Source: Anaeramoeba flamelloides
Lineage: Eukaryota; Metamonada; Anaeramoebidae
Length of the DNA: 64,000 nt
Direction of reading: 5' to 3'
NCBI GenBank assembly: GCA_027625915.1
Contig: JANTQA010000070.1
Coordinates: 1,803,001-1,867,000, forward strand
The translations under genes and the position numbers were made by a program. The notes below the pieces were generated by a model. The model saw only the letters and a list, made by a program, of their open reading frames with translations. It was not told where the DNA came from and searched no databases. Positions 22,855-35,398 of this stretch are shown in pieces (positions within the stretch are counted from its first letter, which is position 1; each line of letters starts with the position of its first letter).

Positions 22855-23388
22855 AACCCCAATTCAAAATTTTTAACACACCAAAATTCGATTTGTGGAA
22901 AAAAAAAACTTATTTAATCAATTCAAGAAGATTTACCAAATTAGAACCATTCACAAATTGAAATGCTAACACTTTTTTATAAATTACAATACTTGCAAAA
23001 CAATAAATAAATAATTATTTATTCAAATAAATCATGGGTGTGTTAAAAATTTTGGAGAGAGCAAAACAAAAAAATCCATGGGTAAATTTGTTTAAATTCT
23101 ATTTGGAATATTGATCGATCAAAGGTTAGATACTACCAACTAATTTTATTTGAGTTCTTCTATTTGGAACAACTCAACTTTAACCTAATATCAATTGTTC
23201 GAAAAAAAATTTGATCAAACAAAACAAATTACGTAATTCAAACAATGAAATGAAAATAAAAAATAAAAGATGAAAAAATGATTTTCATATTTTACAAAAA
23301 TCAAAATTATTTTCAATTTCAATGAAATTTTATTATTGTAATTGTTTGGAACATTTTAGCTGTGTGGAAAATTTTGAATTTTAGTTTA
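22855..23388 (+). repeat. Dispersed repeat Rep-7, copy a
   Basis: It aligns over about 535 bp in direct orientation with 38762-39300, at visibly high identity. Within both copies CAAAATTTTTAACACACC and GGTGTGTTAAAAATTTTGG form an inverted pair spanning about 190 bp, so the repeat may carry a smaller palindromic element at its left side. No coding frame. Confidence 0.75.
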
Positions 23389-25098
23389 TATATTGAGATA
23401 AATTGATTTTTTTACTTGAAAATTAAAAAATATTTCAATTCGAAGACTAAAAAGGGAGTTTCATCTATATATACCCCTATTAAAACATTTACAATTGGTT
23501 AAATATGATCTTTTTCCCCCAAAAAAATTAAGATTTGATTATTTGATTCGCATGGGAACTAGATCTGATTGTTTGGTGGTAAGGTTATGAAAGTTAATTT
23601 CATTTCAGAACAGATATTTTATAACAAAATAATGAATTTGGTTTGTTAAATAATATATAATTTATTTGTTATGAAAATAATTGGTTTTGAATATTATCTT
23701 ATTCCTAAATAAAGTTTCAAAATTTTCAAATTCTTTTACTTTTTGTAAAAATTTTTTGTTTTTATGATGAAGATCCCCAATACTATGGAAATAGAAATAT
23801 ATATATATATATATACTTAACTAGTTAAATAATAAAAAAACATTATTGTGGGCTTTTTAAAATAATAGTTGATTTGTATTTTTAAATGAAAAGCCAATAA
23901 AAAACTGTAGTTTTATTCATTGATTTAAAATTTATTCTTTTTCAAGAAAGGAGAGGAATTATATCCTAAAGATGAAAAAGTATTTTTTTTTTGAATACGG
24001 ATTTTGAGATTATTTTTCCATTGATTTTTTTTGAAATGATTGTTGATGAAAAAATTTGTTAACTTTAATAATTCTATAATACTTTCAAGATAAAAATATT
24101 TTTGTTACAAAATTTTATAGATTTTTTATTTTCTTGAATTTTAATCATAAAAATTCAAAAGTAATGATACTGTTTATTTAGTAAATTCTAAGATATTTTA
24201 ATGTGGTTTAGAATTTTTAAGAGCTTTCTTTTATTTATTATTGTATAATAAAAAAATAAAATGTTAAATTATTGATGATACAATAAGTACCTTATTCGAA
24301 TATTTTTTTTCAATTTCTTGATTTGAAAAAATTAAAATTATCTTAAAATAGATCCATCATAAAAAAATTAGTAAGAATAGAAAGATTTTAACTTTTTTTT
24401 TGTGAATTTTTTGATAAAATCTTTTTTACATGAAAAAAACTATGAATATGTATGAATATTGATTCTACCCTTTTTTTGAAAGTTTCACAGCCTTTAAATA
24501 TCTTATAATCATTTTAATTTAGAAATTTGATAATCTTTTATTTTTTTTTGTGTTTTTAATTATATTGAGTGTGATACATTGTAATTAATAATAGTAGTTT
24601 ATTTGAGTAACCTTTTTAATTGTCAGTTCTATATTTTGGTTTAACTGAATTCATATAAATTAATCAAAATAATCAGAAATTAAAAAAAAAGTATTTTTCA
24701 ACTATTTACCAATCCCAAAAAAATCAAAAATAACTTGTTGGTATTTCAAATAAAAATTGCAAAAAATTCAGATTTAATTTTCCTTTTTTCAATTCTTAAA
24801 TAATTTATTTCATTTAGGATTCTTAATTCCACCAAAGTATATATACTATTATTTTGTATTAATAAATGAAAATTTTATATCAATTTCCAAAATGAATGTT
24901 TTTTACTACAGCTACAATCATATTAGTAGAGTAAAAATTTTATCTTACAGTTAACTAAGGAAGTTTAATTTGTTGTCAAAAAATATCATTTCTAAACGAT
25001 GTTGTAAAGATCTTTTTTTTTAATTCAACGTATCAACTAGAAAAATAGTTTCGAATGTTTACTAAGAATTTTGATTTTTTAATTCGAAAATAATAGTA
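23389..25098. other. AT-rich intergenic, no gene seen
   Basis: Homopolymers and a short (AT)n near 23800. Nothing else was recognised. Confidence 0.5.
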
Positions 25099-25100
25099 TA

Positions 25101-25584
25101 GCAGTGAAAAAATACCGGACATGAAAAAAATCCCGGAAAAGATTTTTAATTGTGAATATTAGTAAAATTATGGTGTAATTTCATTTATTTACAATCAAAT
25201 TCCTTTTTTTAAGAATCGAACTTTTTCAATTATAACTCCCCCACTTATTAGAATGATGATTAATGAAATCGCACTTGTTCAAAACACCATTCAACCAATC
25301 AAAAAACAAGAAGAAACATTATCATTTTCCAAACTCGAGTTAATCCCTATAAAACTGGATTGTTTTTCAAAAAAAGTTGATCAATATATGGCTATCAAAC
25401 AATTACTCCAGTATTCTCGAGACACCTTACTTTGATGGACTTTAGGTAGGTTTATTACTAATCTCATAAAAAAATTGGTTATTTATAATAAGGATTGGAT
25501 TGAAATTAGACAAAAATTTTACTAATATTCACAATTAAAAATCTTGTCCGGGATTTTTTTCATGTCAGGTATTTTTTTCCCTAC
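25101..25584 (+). mobile_element. Tc1/mariner-like MITE Rep-4, copy a
   Basis: The left end contains TACCGGACATGAAAAAAATC, and the right end carries it reversed. The inverted repeats extend about 75 bp, including TTTTTAATTGTGAATATTAG. TA flanks both ends. The 484-bp element aligns with a divergent copy at 57.9-58.4 kb. An internal 60-codon frame is not conserved in that copy and is not a gene. Confidence 0.85.
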
Positions 25585-25943
25585 TATATATATATATATA
25601 TATTTATATATAAACAGATAGGATAAAAAAAAGGTCAAATGAAGAAAAAAAGATAAGATATTACAATCTATTTCTTTTAAATATCTTCATATGATATAAC
25701 AGAAAATAAACGGTAAAGAAAGTGAAAATTATCTTGCATTGTTTCCTAAAATAAGTAGTATTTAATAAATATTTGAGAATCCTTTCAAGAATGATTTCTA
25801 TCCCTCAAACTGATAAAAAAACAACCTGAATTATGTTAAAAATTCCAATTTTCAAGGTAATTTGAAGATTCATGACTTACCAAAAGAAAATTTTAAATGA
25901 TTCATTATTTTAATATATTTCCCCTATTTTTTTTTTTTTTTAA
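25585..25943 (+). promoter_or_regulatory. Upstream region of the ankyrin gene
   Basis: (TA)n at 25585-25612, then AT-rich sequence ending in a T tract directly before the start codon at 25944. The same T tract before ATG is seen at the exonuclease gene (50266). No defined promoter motif can be named. Confidence 0.3.
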
Positions 25944-28900
25944 ATGTCATCAATCCAATCTTTATTAACGAAAGAAGAAAAAGAAGTCTTAACAAAAGGA
26001 AATTACAATTCAATTGTTGAAACATTTAATTTACTGAATGTGAATTCGTATGATCGTAAGGGAAGAACGCCACTCCATTACCTCTGCCTGAAGGACAATT
26101 GCGAGATAAGGAGTGTAAATTTTCTATTAAAGCTCGGAGCTGATGTCACACAGCAGAGCAGCACTGGCATGACTGCGCTCCATCATCAGTGTTCCACAAC
26201 AAGCCCCAAATTTAACATTGTCAACCTGCTCGTGATGCACAAATGCCCGGTCACTCTGCCTACGATCAATGGGCGAACTGTGCTCCATTTATTATGCGTG
26301 AAGCCCATGGATGTCAATCGCCACATCAAGGTTGTGCTTGACAGCGGCGCAGATCCAAACGCACGTAACGATCAAGGAGAGACGCCAATCCATGTCATGT
26401 GCCACCAAATAAAAATGAAGCCAATCAGATTACAGCTCTTATTAAAATACGGCGCCACATTAAATTTTCTTGACAAAAGGTTATACACACCGCTCCATCT
26501 AATTTGTACCAAGTTTCTTATCGAAAACAGAATAATCAAAATTTTTCTCCAAGGAGGCGCAAAAATAAATATTCGAGGACAGGGTGGCAAGTTGCCAATC
26601 CACGAGCTGTGTTTAAAAAGAAAGCCAGACTTAAATGCAATTCAAAATTTGCTCCAAATTGAAAACCAAATAAACACAAAAACAGATCTTGGCCACACAC
26701 CTTTGCATTTGATTTGCGGCCTTTATCCCCCAGATCAAAATTCTATCATACACTTTTTAAAAATGGGCGCAGATATTAATGAAACCGATTACGAAAATTG
26801 CTCTCCACTCCATTTAATTGTCCAAAATCCACAGCTATCATTCTCTTTTCTCAAATTTTTGGTGAAAATGAATGCCAATTTTTTCCTTAAAAATGTAAGT
26901 CGCACCACCTTTATGACTTCTTTTGTATTCTTGGATTCTTTTGTTTTGTTTCAAAAATTGTGTCCAATTTTGACGATTGAAGAGAGAACCTTCGATTTTC
27001 TGACAAGCAGGAGGTTCTGTCTTTTGGTTTTGCCTCTCTTCTTTTCAATAAAAATTAAAATTTACATACAGTGTAGTGATTTTTATCCTCATTATAACTT
27101 TGACAAATAACTTGAAATTTAAGGATCTGTTCACTACTGTTGCGTTTCTTCTTGTTTAGTGTGTTTAGTGGGTGGTTTACTCTCTAATAATGATAATATG
27201 GGCAGGTCCTACTTTTGTTTGAACAAAAAAATAAAAAAATTCACAGATCTCAAAAACAACAAATATAATAAACAAAAAAAAGTCTAAATTCTCAATTCCA
27301 AAAAATCAAAATTTAAAAAAAATTACTCATTGGTTCTCATTTTAGATTTCTAAAGGGTGAAATTTCTTCTATTTGAAATAGATTGTTTTGTTACACAAAA
27401 AAAATCCAATCAAGTCAATTTAATTTAATTTAATTTGTCAAACATTCTAACCTGTTATATTTGCCATGGGTTGATTTTATAACATTCTTGACTGTGGAAA
27501 TAATTCATACAAAAAATGAAAAAAAAAAATATGTGGGTTCTCAAAAAGTGACAAAGAGCGACACTTCAAAACTGGAACATCTGTTTTCAGAATTAATATT
27601 AACAACGACAATTTAAATTGGAAATTTAGTGTCGGTCTTTGGCGCTTTTTTCTAAAAAATAATCTTCTTTTTCATTGTTGATTTTTAGAAATCTATTGTA
27701 CATTACATTTATGGTTCGTTTTTAATTGGTATTAGGTACATCATAAAAAGTGCTAAAAAATATTTTTCGACGATTTCAGAAAAAAATTTTTTCACCATAA
27801 TGATTACAACCTAAAGGAGTATGTCTGTAAGTACTAAAGTTGTTAAAAGTGGGGGGGGGGGGGGGTAGCTTGTCCTTATCAATATATGTGTGTGTGTGTG
27901 TATCTTATAAAAACCTCACGTCAAAATGCAAAATAATATTTATTCAAAAAAAAAAAAAAAGGAGGAAATCAGTAAAAAGTATCGGCAATTGATTTTGAAT
28001 TTTTGAGGATAAAATTACAAAATTCATAAATATCTTCAAGAAAATTTTATTTTGAAAAATCAAATTTCATCTTATAACAAAAATACAATTTCTTGGTAAA
28101 TTTTATAAATGGCTTTAAAACTTTAATGGCTATAACTATCCTTCGTAAAACAATAGAGGTTTTGATGATATCATGCTTAATTCACGATAAATTGACAAAA
28201 ATCGCGATAATTTTTATCAAATCGCGATATTTTAGAAAATCGCAATAATATGAAAAATCGCGATAATTATTAAACAATCGTGATAAATTCCAAAAAATCG
28301 TGATTAAAGAGTAATTACAATATTATAGTTGATGGGTTTTTAGGGTAATTCAGCAATATTTTTACAAAGAAATTTTTTTTGATCAAAAAATAGATTAGGT
28401 GATTAAAAGTTATTTGAAAAAACTAACAAAAAAGAATCTTGATCCAATCAAGGATAAGATCAATAGAGTTTTATTGTGTTTGTATTTTTTTTGGCTTTGT
28501 TGGCAAACCTATGGATCCTTTTAGTTCAACAACAATAAGAACTAAAGAGAAATAAATATTGTATCAGTCAAAACTGATGTTGTAAATTGTGTTGAATATA
28601 AGAGCTTCTAAAACAACCAACCCTTCAAATTGCTCTTTAAAAAATGTGTTCTTGGGTTAAAAGATTTTCAATATTCTATGAAAGCTGAAAGGAGTTGGAT
28701 AACTTTTCAAAAGATTTCACAACATCCTAGCCAGATGATCACCAATTATTAAGATTTTTTGTACAATTGTTGTCTTCTTCTTATTCTTCTTCTTTGGGCA
28801 TCTTTGTATTGAACAGAAAACACAACTAGAGCTTAGATGTTATTGCTTGATTCATTCACCAATAAGAAGGAAAGTTTACTCTTTATTCTTTTTGGGTTAT

Positions 28901-30219
28901 TTAAAATTGTGAAAATAACAACTCCATTTTATAATAATCCATAATAAAAATATACTTGAATATAAAATAGATCTGATTTTTTTAGTAGGATCATAAAATT
29001 TGTTTGAGATTTTATATTTTGTAAAAAAAAAAATGAAAAGAAAAAATTTTTCTGTTTCCACTACAAACAGTCTCATTCCGTTAATAAAAATTTTCTGTCT
29101 TTCGAAAATTTCAAAGACTTGGAGACACTTTACAAACCTTTCAAGCATTTTCGAGCATTTTTAAAGGGGGGGGGGGTTATGAAAGGCCAACGTTTTGAAA
29201 GTCAAGAGATTTTTTTTTAATGTGATTTCCAAAAAAATAATTTTTCATTTTTTCGCGATAATGTTGAATATCATGATTTTATGATTTTTCGAGATAAATT
29301 TGGACTAATCGCGATTTTTTTAATATTATCGCGATTTTATTGTTAATATCATGATAATATATGTTATCATCTAAACCTCAAATATTGTTATTTTTCAATT
29401 GGTTGGATAAATCAATTTTTTGGTTAGACAAAAAGAATTATCTCAAAAAAGAAAAAAAATCTTTATATTAATATTCCTGGCAATAAAGACTTGAGATGTA
29501 TTGTATAATAATGATGGAAATGGTAATAAACAGGGTAAAAACTTTTTATAGTGTTTGAAATAAAATGAATTTAATCGTTTTCTTTTTCATAAAAAATGGA
29601 TGAAAATATTTGATCTCACTTCACTGAAAAAAATTTCTTTTCTGGGTTTCTTAGTTAATAAGAATTTTTTGATACTTTACATCTTGAAATTTTAAAAGTA
29701 GAGAATATCATCAATAACATATTTTAAAATTTTTTCTTGTTGTTGTGGAAGAATGATCCCTTAATAAGTTTCAATTTTTTCTTTTTTAAAATAATTTTAA
29801 AAAATGTATTACTCATTACAATTTCAAAATAAACTATTTTTTCTAATATTCCTTTATTTTATTTTTTAAACTTTTTTCTATTTCTGTTTCCTAATTTTAT
29901 TTTTATATTAAATATTGAAATAAAATCATGACAATTATTATTCATTTTCGATATACATTGCACTTTATTAAAATATTTTGTATTCTACAGAAGGTAAATT
30001 TTTTTTTCTTCTTTTTTATTTCTTCAAATTTTACAAAAAAAAAGGTGTTCACTTTACACATGTATTATTTTTTTTTTTCTTAACACGTATTAAACTGAAA
30101 TACAAAAGGAAAATTTGACTCCACTAGATTTAGCAGATGAACAAATGAAAAAGACTATTTTAAAATTATTAAAACAAGTGAAAAATGTTAATAACCAAAC
30201 GAAGGAGAAGAAGAAATGA
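25944..30219 (+). CDS. Ankyrin-repeat protein, two exons
   Basis: Exon 1 is 25944-26894, exon 2 is 30109-30219, joined in phase 0 (donor GTAAGT, acceptor ACAAAAG); 353 residues. It consists of nine ankyrin repeats of about 34-36 residues, most with a TPLHxLC-type helix cap (TPLHYLC, TVLHLLC, TPIHVMC, TPLHLIC, LPIHELC). The ninth is cut by the intron: exon 1 ends MNANFFLKN and exon 2 starts ENLTPLDLADEQMKKTIL, which together make a normal repeat. The tail is short and Lys-rich. There is no signal peptide, membrane segment or other domain. Ankyrin repeats bind proteins, so the partner cannot be predicted. The open frame running to 27110 without splicing adds 72 residues with no ankyrin character and is intron. 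Confidence 0.85.
26895..30108 (+). other. 3.2-kb intron of the ankyrin gene
   Basis: It runs from GTAAGT to ACAAAAG. It holds a 15-base G run (27851-27865), a short (TG)n, the TCGCGATA element at 28156-29379 and an 11-base G run. No further coding exon is required. Confidence 0.8.
28156..29379. mobile_element. TCGCGATA-array element with short TIRs (1.2 kb)
   Basis: The ends GAGGTTTTGATGATATCAT and, reversed, GAGGTTTAGATGATAACAT match at 17 of 19 bases. Just inside each end are clustered copies of ATCGCGAT or one-base variants, about six on the left and four on the right. Short terminal repeats with many subterminal motifs are typical of some cut-and-paste transposons (hAT and relatives). 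No clear target duplication and no transposase frame were seen, so the superfamily is open. Confidence 0.6.
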
Positions 30220-31369
30220 TGATGGCGATGATAATGATAGTTCTTAATATTTTAATTTGTTATGTATAAGTATATATATATATCTCATTCTATTTTTTTT
30301 TATTTTTATTTATCCTGTTTATTTTTGAATAAAATAAACAACTACGATTTTATTTGTTCCTTATTATTTGTGTATATATTTTATTCTTTTTTTTATTTTA
30401 ATTTTATTTTGATCGTGTATTATATCCAAGAACACATTTGGATAATCAAAAAAATATAAAATAAAATCGATAAACTTTAGATTTTAATATAAATATTACT
30501 ACAACATAAAATTTTAATACTGTATCAACAATCGAAATTTTATCAAAAGTGGATATATCTCTAATTAAAATATTTCTAAATTTTAATCATCTATTATTAT
30601 TTCTTGAAGAGATTAGGTATGTATTAAGATTTCCCCGATTTTTTCAAATGGTAATACGGTATTTGTTATTATTTGTCTTCTATTTTGAAGTTTTCCCTTT
30701 TATACTCCGCTGTTAAGTCCACACGGTGTTTTTTTTTGTCGTTTTATGTATTATGAAAATAATTATGTATCAAGTTCATATCGTTTTATAGAATTGCTTT
30801 TTGTTATAACTTTAGAGTTGGAAATGAACAATTCTTCATAATGAAAATTTAATCTCATTACAAGTTACTTTTTATAAAAATGTAACTTTGTTATTTAGCC
30901 TTATTATATTGTTATTTGAAATCATTTTAAAATTTTATAATTATTATTATTCGGGAAGAAGTGTAAATTTCACTATATATCTCCTTAAACTTAGATTTTC
31001 GATTAGAAATTTAAGCGTATAATCATAAATAACACAATTATTAATTCACGAAAAGTATTTTAAAATATTTTGGTTTCAACTTATTTCTTCAAAGTTTAAT
31101 TCTTTTAATTTATTAAAAAATTAATATCTATTTTTTTCATAGACGAGTTTATCAGTTTAAAGTGTTTGGTATTTTCTATTATTTATTTTTGTTCATCTTT
31201 CAAACATAAATATAAAATTTATTTGAATTTTTATTTATTGGGTAGTAATTTCTAATGAAGTGATTAATAAATGTTCTGAATTTTAGGGTTTTATAGTTTG
31301 ATGGATAACTTTGAGGTCTTTGATTAATAACAATTTGTTTTTGATTTTTTCTCCTTTTGAAATATTTTT
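30220..31369. other. Intergenic, no gene seen
   Basis: 3' flank of the ankyrin gene followed by AT-rich sequence with (TA)n patches. Nothing was recognised. Confidence 0.45.
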
Positions 31370-31616
31370 GTCAAGTGCTGTGGGGTGTCGTAGAATGTTG
31401 TAGAGTGCCAATGTTTTTTTTAATTTCAAAAATTAAATAAAAACCTAACGGTGTCTTGTTACAATTCAAGGAATATAGAAAAATCTTAGTTTTTACTCAA
31501 TTACTTTACAAATTTCAAAAGATAATAAAAGGTGTCTAAGTTTTTTTGAATTTAAGATATAAACAGAAAATTTCAAAAATTTTCTTTTTATTTCTGAAAT
31601 TAAAAAAAAAACCTAA
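31370..31616. repeat. Hairpin unit with AAGTGCTGTGG tag
   Basis: CAAGTGCTGTGGGGTGTCG and GTAGAGTGCC at 31370-31410 resemble the tags at 10.3, 10.75 and 16.77 kb. The palindrome at about 31537-31615 has the same plan as those at 10.2 and 16.4 kb: AAACAGAAAATTT mirrored by AAATTTTCTTTTTATTT, ending AAAACCTAAC. Confidence 0.6.
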
Positions 31617-32544
31617 CTACATTTCTATTTATTACATTTCAGCAATTCATTGAAATTATCATAATAAATATATTTTTTAAGAAACTTTAAATTCTCTGAA
31701 TTCCTATTGATTTTAGGCTAATTCTTTGATTAAATTTTATATTTTTTTCAAGATAAGGCATCGATAACTTTTTTTAATTTATTTTTGAATTTAAATTTCT
31801 TTATATTAACTGAAATTACAATATTTCCCAATATAAAATTCTGTTTTATATTTAAGAATTGGTGTGTTTTTGTTTTTTGCTTGTTTCAGTAATACTTTTG
31901 TTAAACGAGGAATTTAAATACTTTTGACACTTGCTATTTTATAATTATATATTTCTAACAAATAAGTTAATTGACTTAATATTAAAGATTTGGTTAATCT
32001 AATTTTTCGAATTATTTGTTAGTAGATTAATATTCGGTAAATTATTATTGAATAATTATTTATAATTTATTATATGTTTGTTTGGCCCTTTTCAGATTAT
32101 ATACTAAAGTTGAAATTTTATCAAAAAAAATCACAAATATTTAGATCTTTAAGAGATCTTGTGAAATCTCTGTTTTGTCATTATTGAGTCTTAATCAAAA
32201 TTGAACATTTATTTGATATAATAAAATTATTTTTTCATTTATTGGATTTTCTTTAACTTTTATAATGTAAAACAATCCTTCTGTAAACATTTGATATTAT
32301 TTTGTTGATTGTATTGTTTTTAATTAAAGTAATTTTGAAATGAGAGTAAATATAACTGGTGATAGAGGTTCTACTTGGAATATACCAATCTACTTTCATT
32401 GATAATATTTTAATCAAAATTTGTTTAAAATGAATTTTTTTTTTTTTTTTTTTTTATACTTTTTCTAATTCTGTGAAAACACAAATTAAGGATATTGATC
32501 ATTATAATATGTGCTATAATCATTCCTATTATTTGATTTTATTC

Positions 32545-32592
<48 letters not shown>

Positions 32593-33888
32593 AAAGGGTT
32601 TTATGCTGCAAAAAAGCTATCAAATATCTTTCAAAATATAAATTCTGATTTCTGAATGCATTTCTTACCTGGTTAGAAAAGCTTAATAATTTTTTTAGAA
32701 ATAATCTTGATAAATTTTGATTAATTAGAATTGGTTTATAATTCAAAGCTATTCCTTCGTTTCCTTTTTTATCAATAAATAAAATTGAACTTTTTTTTTA
32801 ATAAATCAATGGTTTCGTTGGTCAGGTTTATTAACAATTTATTAACTATTTTTTAAATTTCAATTAAAAATCTTTTATAAATTAAGTTTTCAATTGATTA
32901 AAAATCAAAATCATTTTCTCCATCAATAATGAATTTTTAAATTTCATTTTTTTTTTGAAATCCTTTAATGGTTTTTTTTTTTAAATACTTTATTATATTT
33001 TTAATATTTTCAATTAGAAAATAATTATTGGGTTTATACTCTGAATTATTTTAAACATAGGAGGCTGTTTGAAAAGAAAAAAAATTTTTAGAAATGTGTG
33101 TTTAAAAAAAACATGAAACCTTTACATAGATGAAAATACGAATAAATTTTTTTCAATATTTTTTCATAAAAATTGTTTATTCTTAAGATGAAAAATTACA
33201 GACAAAGAATCTCTTAAAAATAAATTACTTTTTTATGATGAATTATAAAAAAAAAATTCAAAAAATAAAAAAAAAAAAACAATTTCTCGTTTTCCAAATT
33301 ACATATACATTTGGAACGTAGGTAACAAGAAGGCAAAATGGAAATATTAAAAATTTTTGTTTCAAAAAATATCATTTTGATGTAAAGTCTAAAGATTCCA
33401 TTTTTTTAACTCAAATGAGCAATATAAACAAAAGAATATAATAAAAATAAAAATTTCAAAATACAAAATTTTAGTAGTTTTTTATTTTTTTTTTTTGTGA
33501 TGAGCAAATCCATTTCAAAAAATTACAAATTCCAAATTAAAAAAAAAAATAAAAGAAAAATAAGAACATTCAAAATTATTCCCCCTCCATCATTATCAAC
33601 AATTGCACATAAATAATAATAATGAATTATTAATTATTTTTTATTGTTTTAATTTCTAAAAGCGAGAGATAAGATAAAAAAGATACAACCAATTTGCCAA
33701 TTTTAAAAATTAAAATTGGATTGTGAATTGAGTGATGTAAGATGAAAAATTGAAACATTTTGTTAATATGTTCTTTTTTTTTTTTTCATTCTTAATTTTT
33801 TTTTTTTAATTATTACTTTATATAAGATTATATTTTATTATATTATAGTTTATTAAATTATATTGTTGCATGGCTTTCAGAAGAGTTA
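31617..33888. other. Intergenic with (AT)n at 32549-32592
   Basis: A long AT dinucleotide tract sits at about 32549-32592. The overlapping open frames on both strands are products of it. The last few hundred bases are the 3' flank of the Ras gene. Confidence 0.5.
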
Positions 33889-35359
33889 TTACATAATTAA
33901 GCATTTACCCTTGGACTTTTTCCCTTTTCCGCCGGTTTTTTTCTCAAGTTCAACTCTTTCTTTTCTAATTGATCGAACGCATTCTGCAAAAGATTCTTCG
34001 ATATTAATGACATTTTTAGCAGATGTTTCCATGAATGGATAACCATAGCTATCTGCAAGATCTTTTCCTTCTTTTTTTGAAACTTCATGATTGTTTTTTG
34101 GAAGATCAATCTTTGGTAAAAATTGTTTTTGTGATTTTGGTGTTTAATAAATTGGAGGGTTTGTTTTATATAAAAATATAATAAAAACAAAATGATATTA
34201 ATACACAAATATAAAAAGAAAAGGTTTGAATTTTAAAGTTTTTTACAGTTATTTGAATAAAGTAAAGGCAAAAATACATAAAGTTTGGATAAAGTGTTTG
34301 AAAAAAAGGATAGAACGACGTTTTGATCACATCTTATTAAATATTTTGTATTTTCACCTTTTTTTAGAATAACTTTGTAAAATAATGGACTTTTTGAAAT
34401 TATCAACAAAGCATTCAAAATTACAAGTTATCCTGGTTTTTCTTAATTAAATATTTGTTGGAAATTGGTTTTAAACCCCATTTTTTTTTTTTTTTTTTTT
34501 TTGAAACTATGTTAATTGGGTGAAATTGAAAACAATTTTTTTTTCATTGTTGCACATTTGGAAAACAATAAAACAAAAAGAAAAAAACAGAAAATGTGTT
34601 TATAAAGATTTATTTACCTTGTTTGCTAAAAGAACAATTGGTAATGAATCAGCATCTTTAGCCCGAAGGATTTCATCATGAAAATCAACAATTTCTTCAA
34701 AGGCTTTTCGATTATCTACGGAATACACCAACAAAAATCCATCTCCATTTTGGAAATGATGAGATCTTAAACTTGAATATTCTTCTTGACCAGCAGTATC
34801 CTATTTTTTTTGTTTTTTTTTTTTATTATGATGGAAAAAAGTATTAATAAAGAGATTTGAATCAAAAATTAGATCAAATAAACAAAGACAATTTTGGTTG
34901 TTTTTTTATTTTTTGTCTTTTGTAAAGTTGTTTTCAAAAAGTTTTAATAAAGTCTTGGAAACCGCCTGTTGGGGTTTGTCATTACACACTGTTTAATAGA
35001 TACTTTTTAAAAAACATTTTTTAAAATTTCTCTCTTTTGTCTTTTGTCTTTTGTCTTTTAAAAATTGATGGTAGTGATTCGTTAAGAGATTTTGTTCTCT
35101 AAAATTTGTGTAGCCATCGTATTTTGAAATGTTTTTTTTGTTATGTTCCAAACAAGACAAAAAAGTGCAATGAAAATTAAAAAGTAAAAAAGAAAAAGAA
35201 AAGTGTAAATTTTTTACAAGAATATCGAGATACGCAACTTCGCTGTCAACATAAATATGCTTTTTGTAGCACTCTATATTTTTTTGTGTAGAGAGATTGT
35301 TGGAGATTTGGAAGGAAATTTGTTTTTTTAAAAATTTGGTTTGTGTTGTTCCGAAGGAG

Positions 35360-35398
<39 letters not shown>

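Noticed and set aside
25253-25435. 60-codon frame with Gln/Lys-rich sequence
   Set aside because: It lies inside MITE Rep-4 and is disrupted in the homologous copy at 58 kb.
26895-27110. Continuation of the ankyrin protein to the stop at 27110
   Set aside because: The sequence opens with GTAAGT, loses ankyrin character at once, and a perfect completing half-repeat is found at 30109. Kept only as a possible isoform.
32473-32746. Overlapping frames with (IY)n
   Set aside because: Produced by the AT dinucleotide repeat.
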